From: Terrirubrum flagellatum
Lineage (GTDB): Bacteria > Pseudomonadota > Alphaproteobacteria > Rhizobiales > Beijerinckiaceae
Assembly: GCF_022059845.1 (NCBI RefSeq)
Contig: NZ_CP091851.1
Coordinates: 5,259,501-5,323,500, forward strand
Direction of reading: 5' to 3'
Length of the DNA: 64,000 bases
Shown here: positions 19,779 to 28,406 of the stretch, in pieces
Layout: each line of letters starts with the position of its first letter
Position numbering within the stretch: the stretch's first letter is position 1
Made by a program: the position numbers and the translations under genes
Notes under the pieces: model-generated
What the model was told of the DNA's origin: nothing
The model's database searches: none
What the model saw: only the letters and a program-made list of their open reading frames with translations

Positions 19779-19889
19779 GATCACGCCGCACTCTGATTGA
19801 ATCAATCAAAGTGCGGCGTGATCAATTCCAGATGTTGAGAGCATGGCTATCGCGAAAAACCGGTTCCCACTTTTTCGCGCCATGCTCTA
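19779..19889 (-). repeat. RIME-like palindromic mosaic element, copy 1
   Basis: Contains two stem-loops. At 19779-19823 two 22-nt arms, starting GATCACGCCGCAC and ending GCGGCGTGATC, flank a single central base with one mismatch. At 19838-19888 the arms are AGAGCATGGC and CCATGCTCT, around the conserved core GTGGGAACCGGTTTTTCGC (minus strand). The same mosaic recurs in inverted orientation at 52416-52528. The core matches the palindromic repeats scattered through rhizobial genomes (RIME type). It separates the EAL gene from the next plus-strand gene. Confidence 0.85.
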
Positions 19890-20014
19890 GCGCGTCGTCC
19901 GATATCGCCCAGAACTAGATCGGAAATCTTAAGGTCGCGGTAACGACGGCGCGATGTTTGCGCGGGCCCGCCAGCACCGGGCGCGATGACGCGCCACGAG
20001 CCAGCGAGGCGGTC

Positions 20015-20275
20015 ATGGCGAGGCGTTTTGAGACGGATTTGTCCCCTGGCCGTCCGATTTCGACATCGCGCGCGCTGACGCTCTACACGCCGCCGGCGCG
20101 GCGGCCGGGGCCGTCAGAGGCCAGTGAGGACTGCGCGCCGGACGCGGGATTCGTCACCTTGCTGGTGGCGGGCAGGAGGCGCGACCCCGCCTCTTCCGGG
20201 CAGGCGATCGCGCGCTATCGCGCCAGCGCGATCCTTGCGGAGGACGACGAGCCGATCCTCCTGCGCGACGCCTGA
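20015..20275 (+). CDS. Hypothetical protein, 86 residues
   Basis: No family recognised. The product starts MARRFETDLSPGRPISTSRA, has no signal peptide or membrane helix, and ends with an acidic stretch (ILAEDDEPILLRDA). The ATG at 20015 follows an AGGCGG; the frame is open from 19958. The central segment GFVTLLVAGRRRDPASS looks like a single beta strand with a basic loop. It ends just before a strong hairpin terminator shared with rpmF, which supports a real transcript. Confidence 0.5.
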   Translation: MARRFETDLSPGRPISTSRALTLYTPPARRPGPSEASEDCAPDAGFVTLLVAGRRRDPASSGQAIARYRASAILAEDDEPILLRDA

Positions 20276-20283
20276 AACAGAAA

Positions 20284-20301
20284 GGGCGCCCGAAGGCGCC
20301 C
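20284..20301. terminator. Bidirectional terminator between hypothetical gene and rpmF
   Basis: GGGCGCC and GGCGCCC pair around a CGAA tetraloop. On the minus strand the stem is followed by CCCTTTCTGTTT, suiting rpmF. The position between two convergent stops supports the call. Confidence 0.75.
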
Positions 20302-20342
20302 GTTCCAATCAGCAAAAGCGCGCCCGTGTCAGGCGCTGGGCT

Positions 20343-20528
20343 TCAGGCGCTCGCCTTGGCCTTCAGCACCTGGCGGCCGCGATACATGCCGCTCTTGAGA
20401 TCGACATGGTGCGGACGACGCAGTTCGCCGGAATCCTTGTCCTCGACATAGGTCGGCTGCTTCAGCGCGTCGGCGGAGCGACGCTGGCCGCGCTTCATGC
20501 GCGAGGTTTTTCTCTTCGGAACGGCCAT
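20343..20528 (-). CDS. rpmF: 50S ribosomal protein L32
   Basis: A structural protein of the large ribosomal subunit. The 61-residue sequence begins [20 protein letters not shown], the universal L32 start, and continues with the alphaproteobacterial [14 protein letters not shown]. The zinc-binding cysteines of some L32 forms are absent, as is usual in this class. The ATG at 20528 follows GGAGACGATC. mtgA lies upstream on the same strand, the common rhizobial order. Confidence 0.97.
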   Translation of the reverse strand: MAVPKRKTSRMKRGQRRSADALKQPTYVEDKDSGELRRPHHVDLKSGMYRGRQVLKAKASA

Positions 20529-20648
20529 GATCGTCTCCGGATGGCGAAAAGGCCGGTCGCGCCCCATAAGGGGGTCCGTGCGACGGGCCGGAATGGAAGG
20601 CCGGGCCTATAACCGCTTTCGCTTTTGCGCGCAATGCAGATCGCCCGC

Positions 20649-21308
20649 CTACTTTCCCAGGCAGCCCGTGTCCAGATTTTGCGTGTTCATGCGGCGCAGG
20701 ACGGTCTCCATGACCATGCGATGCCCGCCCGCCGGCCTCGCCGGATTGCGGCGGATTGGGTTGGGCAGGGCGGCGGCCAGCGCCGCAGCCTCGCGCACGC
20801 TCAGGATCCTGGATGATTTGTTGAAATGCCGACGTGCGGCCGCCTCGACGCCAAAAATGCCGTCGCCCCATTCCGCAACGTTCAGATAGATTTCGAGCAC
20901 CCGCCGTTTGGGCAGCACGAGGTCGAAGGCGACCGCCATGGGGATTTCGATCGCCTTGCGGATGTAGGAGCGGCCGCCCCAGAGGAAAAGGTTCTTTACC
21001 GTCTGCTGACTTATGGTCGAGGCGCCGCGCGAGGGCTCGTCCTCATCGTCGAGAACCTCCCTCAGGGCGTCCCAGTCGACGCCGTGATGCAGGCAGAAGC
21101 GGGCGTCCTCGGCGGTCATCACGGCGACGGCCACGGACGGCGCCATGTCGCGAAGCGAAATCCAGCGGCGATCGACATCCTGAAAGGTCAGCCATCGCGC
21201 CAGCATCAATGTCGAGACCGGCGGGACGAAGGCGTAGGCGATCGTCAACATGAGCGGGACGAGAATCGCGAGACAAACGAGGCGGCCGAGCCATCGCGCT
21301 ATGCGCAT
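20649..21308 (-). CDS. mtgA: Monofunctional peptidoglycan transglycosylase MtgA
   Basis: A GT51 enzyme that polymerises lipid II into glycan strands without a transpeptidase domain. The 219-residue protein has one N-terminal membrane anchor (LVCLAILVPLMLTIAYAF) and the GT51 motifs: VMTAEDARFCLHHGVD with the catalytic glutamate, RGASTISQQTVKNLFL, RKAIEIPMA and LEIYLNVAEWGDGIFG. It is inner-membrane with its active site in the periplasm. Its upstream region is occupied by the MITE-like element at 21333. Confidence 0.96.
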   Translation of the reverse strand: MRIARWLGRLVCLAILVPLMLTIAYAFVPPVSTLMLARWLTFQDVDRRWISLRDMAPSVAVAVMTAEDARFCLHHGVDWDALREVLDDEDEPSRGASTISQQTVKNLFLWGGRSYIRKAIEIPMAVAFDLVLPKRRVLEIYLNVAEWGDGIFGVEAAARRHFNKSSRILSVREAAALAAALPNPIRRNPARPAGGHRMVMETVLRRMNTQNLDTGCLGK

Positions 21309-21332
21309 GGGCGCCTCGATCGTTCAGCCTTA

Positions 21333-21599
21333 GGGTCTGTGCTCATTCTCGGAGGGCTCAGCGCGCGTGTCGAAAAGCGTTCAGGGCGGGTTTCGCGGCC
21401 GAAGGCCGTGGTGATCCCACGGTCGAGGACGCGAAGCCCGATCATGGGCGCTTTTCGCCGCGCCCTCCGGGTTCGCTCAAGGGCCGCCGATTGCTGCGGA
21501 GTCGTCGCTCGATGGTGGACAACACCATCTTCGCGCCGTCTCCTTGCCCTCAGCGGCCCCTGAGCGAACGCTGAGCCCTTCGAGAATGAGTACAGACCC
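21333..21599. mobile_element. MITE-like element with 31-bp terminal inverted repeats and TA duplication
   Basis: The left end begins GGGTCTGTGCTCATTCTCGG and the right end, read in reverse, begins GGGTCTGTACTCATTCTCGA. The 31-nt ends differ at two positions. Both ends are flanked by TA (21331-21332 and 21600-21601), a TA target duplication typical of IS630/Tc1-type and some IS5-group transposases. The 267-bp interior has small hairpins (for example GATGGTGGACAACACCATC) but no transposase frame, so it is non-autonomous. It sits between the divergent mtgA and ispA starts, ending 38 bp before ispA. Confidence 0.85.
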
Positions 21600-21638
21600 T
21601 ACCCTTGACCGCTGTTTGCGCCGCATGCCACCGGCCTG

Positions 21639-22613
21639 ATGGCACAAAACTCCTCGAACCGCATCCCGTTCCCGATCATGGATTTTTCGCTCGATCGTTT
21701 CAGCCGCAGGCTCTCCGGCGTCGCCGTGGAGGTCGAGACGGTGCTTGGCCTCTTGCTTGCCAATGATGTGCGGCCCGGCGAGATCGCGCGTCCGCCGCGA
21801 CTCGCAGCCGCCATGCGGCATGCGACGCTCGGCGGCGGCAAGAGATTGCGCGCCTTCCTGCTGATCGAGACCGCCAGCATGTTCGGGTCGACGGCGCGGG
21901 ACGGGGCGCTGCGCGCCGCGGCGGCGGTCGAATGCCTGCACGCCTATTCGCTCGTCCATGACGATTTGCCGGCGATGGACGACGACGATGTCAGGCGCGG
22001 GCGACCGACCGTGCATCGCGCTTTCGATGAAGCGACGGCGATTCTCGCCGGCGACGCGCTGCTGACGTTCGCCTTCGATATTCTCTCCGACGCCGCGACT
22101 CATCCGGATGCGAGCGTGCGCATCGCGCTGGTGCGCGAACTCGCGATCGCGTCGGGTCTTGGCGGCATGGTCGGCGGGCAGATGCTCGATCTTGCAGCGG
22201 AGGGCCGCTTCGAGACCGAGCGCGCCGCGCTCGACGAGGCGCAGGTGCGTCAGATCCAGGCGATGAAAACGGGCGCGCTCATCCGCGCCTCCGTGATGAT
22301 GGGCGCTGAAATGGGACGCGTAGGCGGCAATGCGCGCGCGGCGCTCGCGATCTATGCGGAAAAGTTCGGCGCGGCGTTTCAGATCGCCGACGACATCCTC
22401 GATCTCGAAGCAAGCGCCGAGACGATCGGCAAGGCGACCGGCAAGGACGACGCGAAAGGCAAGGCCACGCTCGCCAATACGCTGGGACTTGATCGCGCGA
22501 AGATGATTCGCGATCGGCTCGCCGAAGAGGCGATCGCGTCGCTCGCCGGCTTCGGCGAAGAGGCCGACACTCTGCGCGAAGCGGCCATGTTCGCGGCCGC
22601 GCGCCAATCGTAA
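21639..22613 (+). CDS. ispA: Polyprenyl (farnesyl/geranylgeranyl) diphosphate synthase
   Basis: Condenses isopentenyl diphosphate with allylic diphosphates in isoprenoid synthesis. The 324-residue protein has the first Asp-rich motif LVHDDLPAMDDDDVRRGRPT and the second FQIADDILD, with GGGKRLRAFL for substrate binding. The residues before the first motif fit a farnesyl/geranylgeranyl synthase, but product length cannot be decided by eye. I use the ATG at 21639; an internal ATG at 21678 (MDFSLDRF) is possible. Its promoter region is interrupted or supplied by the adjoining MITE-like element. Confidence 0.93.
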   Translation: MAQNSSNRIPFPIMDFSLDRFSRRLSGVAVEVETVLGLLLANDVRPGEIARPPRLAAAMRHATLGGGKRLRAFLLIETASMFGSTARDGALRAAAAVECLHAYSLVHDDLPAMDDDDVRRGRPTVHRAFDEATAILAGDALLTFAFDILSDAATHPDASVRIALVRELAIASGLGGMVGGQMLDLAAEGRFETERAALDEAQVRQIQAMKTGALIRASVMMGAEMGRVGGNARAALAIYAEKFGAAFQIADDILDLEASAETIGKATGKDDAKGKATLANTLGLDRAKMIRDRLAEEAIASLAGFGEEADTLREAAMFAAARQS

Positions 22614-22635
22614 CGGCGCAATTTCCCGCGGTGGT

Positions 22636-24063
22636 TCAGAAGCTCCCGCCGGTGCGCCAGCCGCCGCCGCTGGGGCGATCGTCGTTCCCGCCGCCCAAAA
22701 CGCCGCCGAACGATCCGGAATCTCCGCCGATGGGGCCCGGCCATGACGGCGCGCTGCGCCGGCCGCCAAAGTTCGGATCGGATCGCGGTGTTGGAAAATT
22801 ATAGTTGCCGCGGAAAATATCGTCGAGCGCGCCGCCGCGCACGGCGCCGCTGAGAATGCCGCCGAGAATCTGGCCGAGATCAACGTTGTCGTTCAGCGTG
22901 CCCATCGGACTGTCATAGCCTTGGCGCCTCGCCCGATCGCGCGCTCCTTCCAGGTCGGCGCGGCGGCTCGCGGCCTGGCGAATCTGTTCGCGGATACGCG
23001 CTGCTTCGTCATTCGCTTTCTGTCGGTCGGAGCGCGCCGCGGCGATGGCGGCGACGGCCCTGTCGTCGGCCTTCGCCGGGGTGCGCGCGGCCTTGTCGTA
23101 AAGCTCCTGCAAATCCTCGCGCGTCAGCGCCTCGGTGAGAAAATCGACCGCCTTGTCATAGCCGTCGGCGCCAGTCGTCTGCGCGCGCTCCGCGTCGATG
23201 CGGCGCAACTCTGCGGTGTTCGCCTCGACCTCGCCCGCCGCGGCCGTCACCGCCGCCTGCGCAGCGGCGGCCTTCGCTTCGAGAGGCTCGACGCCGCCCG
23301 TGACCAGAGCCTGTCGCTCGACATCGGCGACGCGCTGTTTCGCGGCGTCGACGTCCGCCTGTTTCGCGTTGGCGTGCTCGCGCAGGCGCGCCGGAATTTC
23401 GCGCAACATCGCGTAGTTCGCGCGCGCGTCGCGGTAGCCGATGAGGCTTGCGACCTTCCGATCGAAGAAACGCACGAAATAACCGCTTTTGTCCTCGCTC
23501 TGGTCGTGCTTTTTGCTCCAGAGATACATGAACAGCGGATCGCTTTCGTAAGGCTTCCCCTTCTCCGCGAGATCGGCTTCCGCCGTCGACGCCTTTTTGT
23601 CGGCGTTCGCCGCGATCGATTCCGCTGTCGCGATTGCGGCGACCGCGGTCTGCCAGACGGGGTCCGACTTGACGCGCTCGGCGGCCGCATGGCGAAAATC
23701 ATCGAGCGCGCGCAACGCCTGCGCCAGCTCTTCGTCGCGGTCGTGCTTCGCGGCTTCCGCGCGATCGAGCGCCGCCTGCGTTTTCGCCTGCCGTTCAGCA
23801 AGGCCCGCGAGCTTGCGGCGTGCGTCCTCGATCATCGTGAGCGCGCGCTTTTCCGTCGCATCGAGTTCGCCGACGATCTGGCTCTGGGTCATGGCGTCGA
23901 GTTTCGCTCGCGCCAGCGCGCGAAAGCCATCGGTTTCGGCCTGCATCAGACGCGCTGCATCCGCGGTCGCCGATTGCAGGGCCTGCCCCAGGCTGCTCTC
24001 GTCGGCGCGCGCGCCGCTGATGGCGCGTTCGATGGACAGTAACGCATCACGACCGGTCAACAT
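22636..24063 (-). CDS. Coiled-coil protein with Gly-rich C-terminus, third gene of TelA-like operon
   Basis: A 475-residue protein of unknown function with no signal peptide or membrane helix. Residues 1-170 and 215-385 are long Ala/Glu/Lys/Arg-rich helices with coiled-coil character (for example KTQAALDRAEAAKHDRDEEL). They are separated by a short non-helical part, DPLFMYLWSKKHD then GYFVRFFDRKVASLIGY. The last 80 residues are Gly/Pro/Ser-rich, with GQILGGILSGAVRGG and a GGGNDDRPSGGG tail. Its ATG lies 9 bp after the preceding gene. It probably works with the two upstream proteins; the function cannot be named. Confidence 0.8.
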   Translation of the reverse strand: MLTGRDALLSIERAISGARADESSLGQALQSATADAARLMQAETDGFRALARAKLDAMTQSQIVGELDATEKRALTMIEDARRKLAGLAERQAKTQAALDRAEAAKHDRDEELAQALRALDDFRHAAAERVKSDPVWQTAVAAIATAESIAANADKKASTAEADLAEKGKPYESDPLFMYLWSKKHDQSEDKSGYFVRFFDRKVASLIGYRDARANYAMLREIPARLREHANAKQADVDAAKQRVADVERQALVTGGVEPLEAKAAAAQAAVTAAAGEVEANTAELRRIDAERAQTTGADGYDKAVDFLTEALTREDLQELYDKAARTPAKADDRAVAAIAAARSDRQKANDEAARIREQIRQAASRRADLEGARDRARRQGYDSPMGTLNDNVDLGQILGGILSGAVRGGALDDIFRGNYNFPTPRSDPNFGGRRSAPSWPGPIGGDSGSFGGVLGGGNDDRPSGGGWRTGGSF

Positions 24064-24072
24064 GCCCCATCC

Positions 24073-25023
24073 TCACCAGCGGGTGATCCGTCCTTCGAGC
24101 GCCTGCATCTTGAAATCGGGTTCGAGATAGCCGCGCTGCTTCTCGGCCATGCGCGTGTTCTGGACAATGCCGTTGCGCGCCTTGTCACTGCGCACGGCGT
24201 CGAACGTCTCCTGCGGCACGCGCACTGCGAAGCGGGAGACGGTCTCGGTCTGGTTCGTCTCGTCGTTGCGGATCGGAAGCTTCACCGCCCGTCCCTGCGG
24301 ATCGACCGCGTCGACGACGACAAAATACGCCCGGCCGCGGAAGCTTGGATGCTCGCGATAGAATCCGGTCTGATCCTCGGGCCGGCCAGCGATGCGCAGC
24401 ACATATTCCTGGCGCAGCGTCGTGGCGATCCGGTCAAGCTCCGTCAACGCCGCGCGCGCGCCTGGCGCGTCGGCGCGTTCGAGGGCCGCCACGCCTTGCG
24501 CGACGACAGCTTCGGCGCGCTGTTTGGCTTCGGGAACCTTTGCTTCGGTCGCGATCGCCTGACGCGCGGCGGCGAGATCGCGCGGCAGCGTCTGCGTCAA
24601 TTCGATACGCGCGGCGTCCGCTGCGCGCTGCTGCGGCGCGGTGACCGTATAGTGATAGCCGCCGCCTGCGATGCCCAGCGCGGCGAGCGCGCCCGCGGTC
24701 CATTTGCCAATCTGGCCGCGTTGCACCCACATGGCGGCGAGCTTGCGTTTGAAGCCCGGCGGCGCCGGCGTGTAGACGAAGCGGCTCTCTTTCAGAGCCT
24801 TTACGCCTTGCGCGATGATGCTGTCGGAGACTTCGATGCCCTGACTTCGATAGATTTCCCGCAGCCGCGCGATGAGCTGCTCGTCGCGCGCGTCCTCATC
24901 GAACTCCTTCTCGACGAGCCTGTCGCGATGGCGCAGCGTGTCGACCACGTCCATCGCGAGCATGAGATCGTCGAGTTTTGCCGGCGCCGCGACAGGCGCA
25001 GCGGCGGGAGCGGCGGCCGACAT
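24073..25023 (-). CDS. DUF6384-like membrane-anchored protein
   Basis: A 316-residue protein. An Ala/Pro N-terminus is followed by a helical cytosolic part (DLMLAMDVVDTLRHRDRLVE, then ARLREIYRSQGIEVSDSIIAQG). One transmembrane helix lies near residue 105 (WTAGALAALGIAGGGYHYTV), then a helical segment, and a C-terminal beta-rich domain (YREHPSFRGRAYFVVVDAVD; VKLPIRNDETNQTETVSRFA). The family assignment is from memory and needs a profile search. Its start overlaps the TelA-like stop (TGATG), so translation is coupled. Confidence 0.8.
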   Translation of the reverse strand: MSAAAPAAAPVAAPAKLDDLMLAMDVVDTLRHRDRLVEKEFDEDARDEQLIARLREIYRSQGIEVSDSIIAQGVKALKESRFVYTPAPPGFKRKLAAMWVQRGQIGKWTAGALAALGIAGGGYHYTVTAPQQRAADAARIELTQTLPRDLAAARQAIATEAKVPEAKQRAEAVVAQGVAALERADAPGARAALTELDRIATTLRQEYVLRIAGRPEDQTGFYREHPSFRGRAYFVVVDAVDPQGRAVKLPIRNDETNQTETVSRFAVRVPQETFDAVRSDKARNGIVQNTRMAEKQRGYLEPDFKMQALEGRITRW

Positions 25024-26195
25024 CAGAGAGGCAGGGCCTTCCCGTCGGCGACGAGCTTGGCGATGCGCTTCTTGCCGTCCTCCACCGCATCGCGGATCTC
25101 GGCGGAATTCTGCGTCGACAGTTTGCGCATCTCTTCGATGATCGACTGCGACCGCTCCTGGAAATTGACCACGGAGTCGACGAGCTTCTTCACGGCGTCG
25201 GCGCGGATGGTCGGGCCATAGCCCGCCTTGACGGCCGCCTCCTGCACCTTGTCGCCGACTTCCGACAGCGTCTCCAGTGATTTCGATACGCCTTCCTTCA
25301 TCGCCTCCAACGTCGCCGTCGACTCGTGGAGACCGAACATGCCGGTGAAGGACGCCTTGAGCGCAGTGAGAACGGAGTCGTTGGTGGAGAAGAAGCTGAT
25401 CGACTGGGCGTAGATGCGCTCCTTGGCGTTGGTCGTCTGCTGCAGGCGCGCCATCACCACTTCCGAGGTGTTGTAGGAGATCGTGAGATTGTCGGAGAGA
25501 TCCTTCGCGATCTGGTAACGCTTTTCCTCGTCCTGCACGCCGCGGAGCTGCTCATCGCGGGCGAGTTCGAGACGGGCGCGATCCGCGGCTTCGGTCCCGG
25601 AGAAGCCCGCGACCTTCTCGGACGCCGCTTTCAGCGTCTCGCGCGCCGCGTCGAGTTTTCCGGTCGCCGTCTTCAGGACTTCGAGCGCGAGGACTTCTGA
25701 TTGTTTCAAGGCGCCGCGATAATCGGCGTAGGCTTCCAGAATCGTCTGCTCGCGTTTGATCTGATCTTTCGTATCCTTGGTGACGTCGAGATAGACCGCC
25801 TTCACTTTGTCGAACCGGTCGGCGATGTCGCCGCGCGACACCTTCATCCAGACATTGGCGGTGCGCTCAAGAAGATCGAGATGATTGTCGGCGAGCTGGT
25901 CGACCATGCGCTTGGCGTCGTCGCGGATCGAGTTGAAGCCTTCAGTGATCGTCTTGTAGCGCTCGCCGATCTCCATGCCCGAAATCTGGTCGCGCACGAT
26001 TTCGTTGAAGACCGAAGCCTGGCCAAGGGTGCGGGCGATGACCTGAACCTTGTCGGGCTCGAGGTTGCTGATCTTGTCGAGGAGATCGTTGATCGGCGCC
26101 GGCTCCACCTTGTCCGGCATCAGCCCGACGTCCCTGAGAGCTCCCACCGCCTTGTCGAGATATTGCATCGGCGTCTTCACGACGACGTCATTCAT
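25023..26195 (-). CDS. TelA-like (toxic anion resistance type) helical protein
   Basis: A 390-residue, almost wholly helical soluble protein and the first gene of the three-gene unit. The central region (ADRFDKVKAVYLDVTKDTKD, then KREQTILEAYADYRGALKQSE) and the late region (SYNTSEVVMARLQQTTNAKE) follow the layout of TelA/KlaA/YaaN proteins. That family is associated with tellurite and other stress resistance, with no known enzymatic activity. The ATG at 26195 follows AGGGAG; the frame is open to 26255 but without support. No ter genes are nearby. Assignment to TelA proper is moderate; it could be a sister family. Confidence 0.72.
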   Translation of the reverse strand: MNDVVVKTPMQYLDKAVGALRDVGLMPDKVEPAPINDLLDKISNLEPDKVQVIARTLGQASVFNEIVRDQISGMEIGERYKTITEGFNSIRDDAKRMVDQLADNHLDLLERTANVWMKVSRGDIADRFDKVKAVYLDVTKDTKDQIKREQTILEAYADYRGALKQSEVLALEVLKTATGKLDAARETLKAASEKVAGFSGTEAADRARLELARDEQLRGVQDEEKRYQIAKDLSDNLTISYNTSEVVMARLQQTTNAKERIYAQSISFFSTNDSVLTALKASFTGMFGLHESTATLEAMKEGVSKSLETLSEVGDKVQEAAVKAGYGPTIRADAVKKLVDSVVNFQERSQSIIEEMRKLSTQNSAEIRDAVEDGKKRIAKLVADGKALPL

Positions 26196-26316
26196 CGCAG
26201 CACTCCCTGGCAGGGTTACGTGAGCCGATGTTAACGGAGCGGCAACCGCAGGCAAACTGTCATTCGCAGCCGGAAATCCGACAGCCTGTCGGCTGCGCCG
26301 CGCTTTGCGCGAGCGC

Positions 26317-28293
26317 TCAGACCGTCACCTGCGTGCCGACCTCGACGACGCGGCCGGTGGGAATCTGGAAGAAGTCGGTGGCGTCCGTCGCATTGCGCGC
26401 CAGCGCGATGAACATCTTGTCGCGCGTGAGCGACATGCCTGACTGCGCCGCCGGGCGGATCGCGCGTCGCGACAAAAAGAACGAGGTCGACATGATGTCG
26501 AACTTGAATCCCTGCTTGCGCAGCGCCGCCAGGCCGCGCGGCACGTTCGGCGATTCCATGTAGCCGAAGGTCAGCTTCACGCGCCAGAAGCCTTCACTGA
26601 TCGGTTCGATCGAGATGCGCTCGCCGTCCGGCACGCGCGGCGTGTCGGTGGTCTTGATGGTGAGCACGACGTTTTTCTCGTGCAGCACCTTGTTGTGCTT
26701 GAGATTGTGGAGCAGCGCGGTCGGCGCCGTTTCAGGATCGCTGGTGAGGAAAACGGCGGTGCCGGAAACCTTGTGCGGCGGGCTCTTCGCCAGCATGCCG
26801 ACAAGCTCGACCAGCGGCACGTCGGCCTTGCGCGTTTTGGCGAAGAGGATGCGGTTGCCCTTCACCCAGGTCGTCATCAGGAAGATCAGGCCGACGGCGA
26901 ACAGCACGGGCACGAAGCCGCCCTGGAAGAATTTCAGCAGATTCGCCGAAAGGAACGCGAATTCGATGATCACGAACGGCGCCATGAGAAGCGCCGCGGT
27001 CCACCATTTCCACTTCCACACTTTCCAGATCACGACGATCGCAAGCACCGTCGTCACCGTCATGGTGCCGAACACGGAGATGCCATAGGCGTGCGCCAGC
27101 GACGAAGACGTCTGGAAGACCAGCACCAATGCGATCACGACGACGCGCAGGATCGAATTTACGCGCGGCATATAAATCTGGCCGTGCTGCGTCTCCGAGG
27201 TGTGCCGGATTTCGAGCCGAGGCAGGATGCCGAGCTGGATCGCCTGCTGCGTTAGCGAAAAGGCGCCGGTGATGACGGCCTGGCTGGCGATGATGGTCGC
27301 GGCCGTCGCGAGAATGACCAGCGGCAGCAGGAACCAGTCCGGCGCCATCTTGTAGAACGGATCATCGATCGTGGTCGGATTTGACAGGATCAGCGCGCCC
27401 TGGCCGAGATAGTTCAACGCGAGAGCAGGGAAAACGACCGTGGCCCATGCGGCCTGAATCGGCTTGCGGCCGAAATGGCCCATATCCGCGTAGAGAGCTT
27501 CAGCGCCGGTGACCGCCAGACAGACGGAGCCGAGCACGACCAGCGAAACGCCGGGATGATCAACAAAGAAGCGGACGCTGCGCCAGGGATTGATGGCGGC
27601 CAGCACGCGTGGATCATCAAAAATATGCCAGAGGCCAAGCGCACCGATCACTAGGAACCACACCAGCGTGATCGGGCCGAACCAGGCGGCGACTCTCGCA
27701 GTGCCGCGGCTTTGCACGCCGAACAGAACGAGCAGGATCACGACCGAGATCCAGATGATGTAATTCGGATTCTTTTCGAACACCGGCGTGACGAGCTTGA
27801 GCCCTTCGACCGCGGATAAAACGGAAATCGCCGGCGTGATGACCGCGTCGCCGAAGAACAGCGCCGAACCGGCCATGCCCAGAATGAGAACAGGCAAACG
27901 GCGACCGACGACGCGATGGGCGAGCGCAACCAGCGTCAGCGTGCCGCCTTCGCCATTGTTGTCGGCGCGCATCAGAATCATCACATATTTCACCGTGACG
28001 ATCAGGATGAGCGACCAGAGAATCAGCGAAATGACGCCGATCAGAACTTCCGGCGCCACCGCGGCGGCTTCGCGTCCTTCGCCGGAACCCGTGGCGGCGT
28101 TCACCGTCTCGCGAAGCGCGTAAAGCGGGCTGGTGCCGATATCGCCATAGACCACACCGATCGCGCCGAGCGCCAGGGCGGTGACGCTGTGAGCCTCGGG
28201 ATGATGGGAATGGCCGGCCGGTTTCGGCGCGGGCGCGTGGGCGTCAGGGACCGGGGCGGTCGGCTCGGCCGTCGCGGGGGTGATTTGCCCCAT
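26317..28293 (-). CDS. kup: Low-affinity potassium transporter Kup
   Basis: A proton-coupled K+ uptake system of the KUP/HAK family in the inner membrane. The 658-residue protein begins with a His/Pro-rich cytosolic stretch, then the hallmark [20 protein letters not shown], about twelve membrane helices ([20 protein letters not shown]) and a soluble C-terminal domain from about residue 490 ([20 protein letters not shown]). The start ATG at 28293 follows GGAGACGCCCTG. It is probably a single-gene unit between ispG and the TelA-like operon. Confidence 0.96.
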   Translation of the reverse strand: MGQITPATAEPTAPVPDAHAPAPKPAGHSHHPEAHSVTALALGAIGVVYGDIGTSPLYALRETVNAATGSGEGREAAAVAPEVLIGVISLILWSLILIVTVKYVMILMRADNNGEGGTLTLVALAHRVVGRRLPVLILGMAGSALFFGDAVITPAISVLSAVEGLKLVTPVFEKNPNYIIWISVVILLVLFGVQSRGTARVAAWFGPITLVWFLVIGALGLWHIFDDPRVLAAINPWRSVRFFVDHPGVSLVVLGSVCLAVTGAEALYADMGHFGRKPIQAAWATVVFPALALNYLGQGALILSNPTTIDDPFYKMAPDWFLLPLVILATAATIIASQAVITGAFSLTQQAIQLGILPRLEIRHTSETQHGQIYMPRVNSILRVVVIALVLVFQTSSSLAHAYGISVFGTMTVTTVLAIVVIWKVWKWKWWTAALLMAPFVIIEFAFLSANLLKFFQGGFVPVLFAVGLIFLMTTWVKGNRILFAKTRKADVPLVELVGMLAKSPPHKVSGTAVFLTSDPETAPTALLHNLKHNKVLHEKNVVLTIKTTDTPRVPDGERISIEPISEGFWRVKLTFGYMESPNVPRGLAALRKQGFKFDIMSTSFFLSRRAIRPAAQSGMSLTRDKMFIALARNATDATDFFQIPTGRVVEVGTQVTV

Positions 28294-28406
28294 CAGGGCG
28301 TCTCCGGGTCCATGTTGCAGTGCGAAAGGGCGGCGTCTCTAGCACGGGCCGGCGAGACGCGACATGCAGGCCGGAGCGCCTGACGCAGGTCCGCCATGCC
28401 GCGGGC

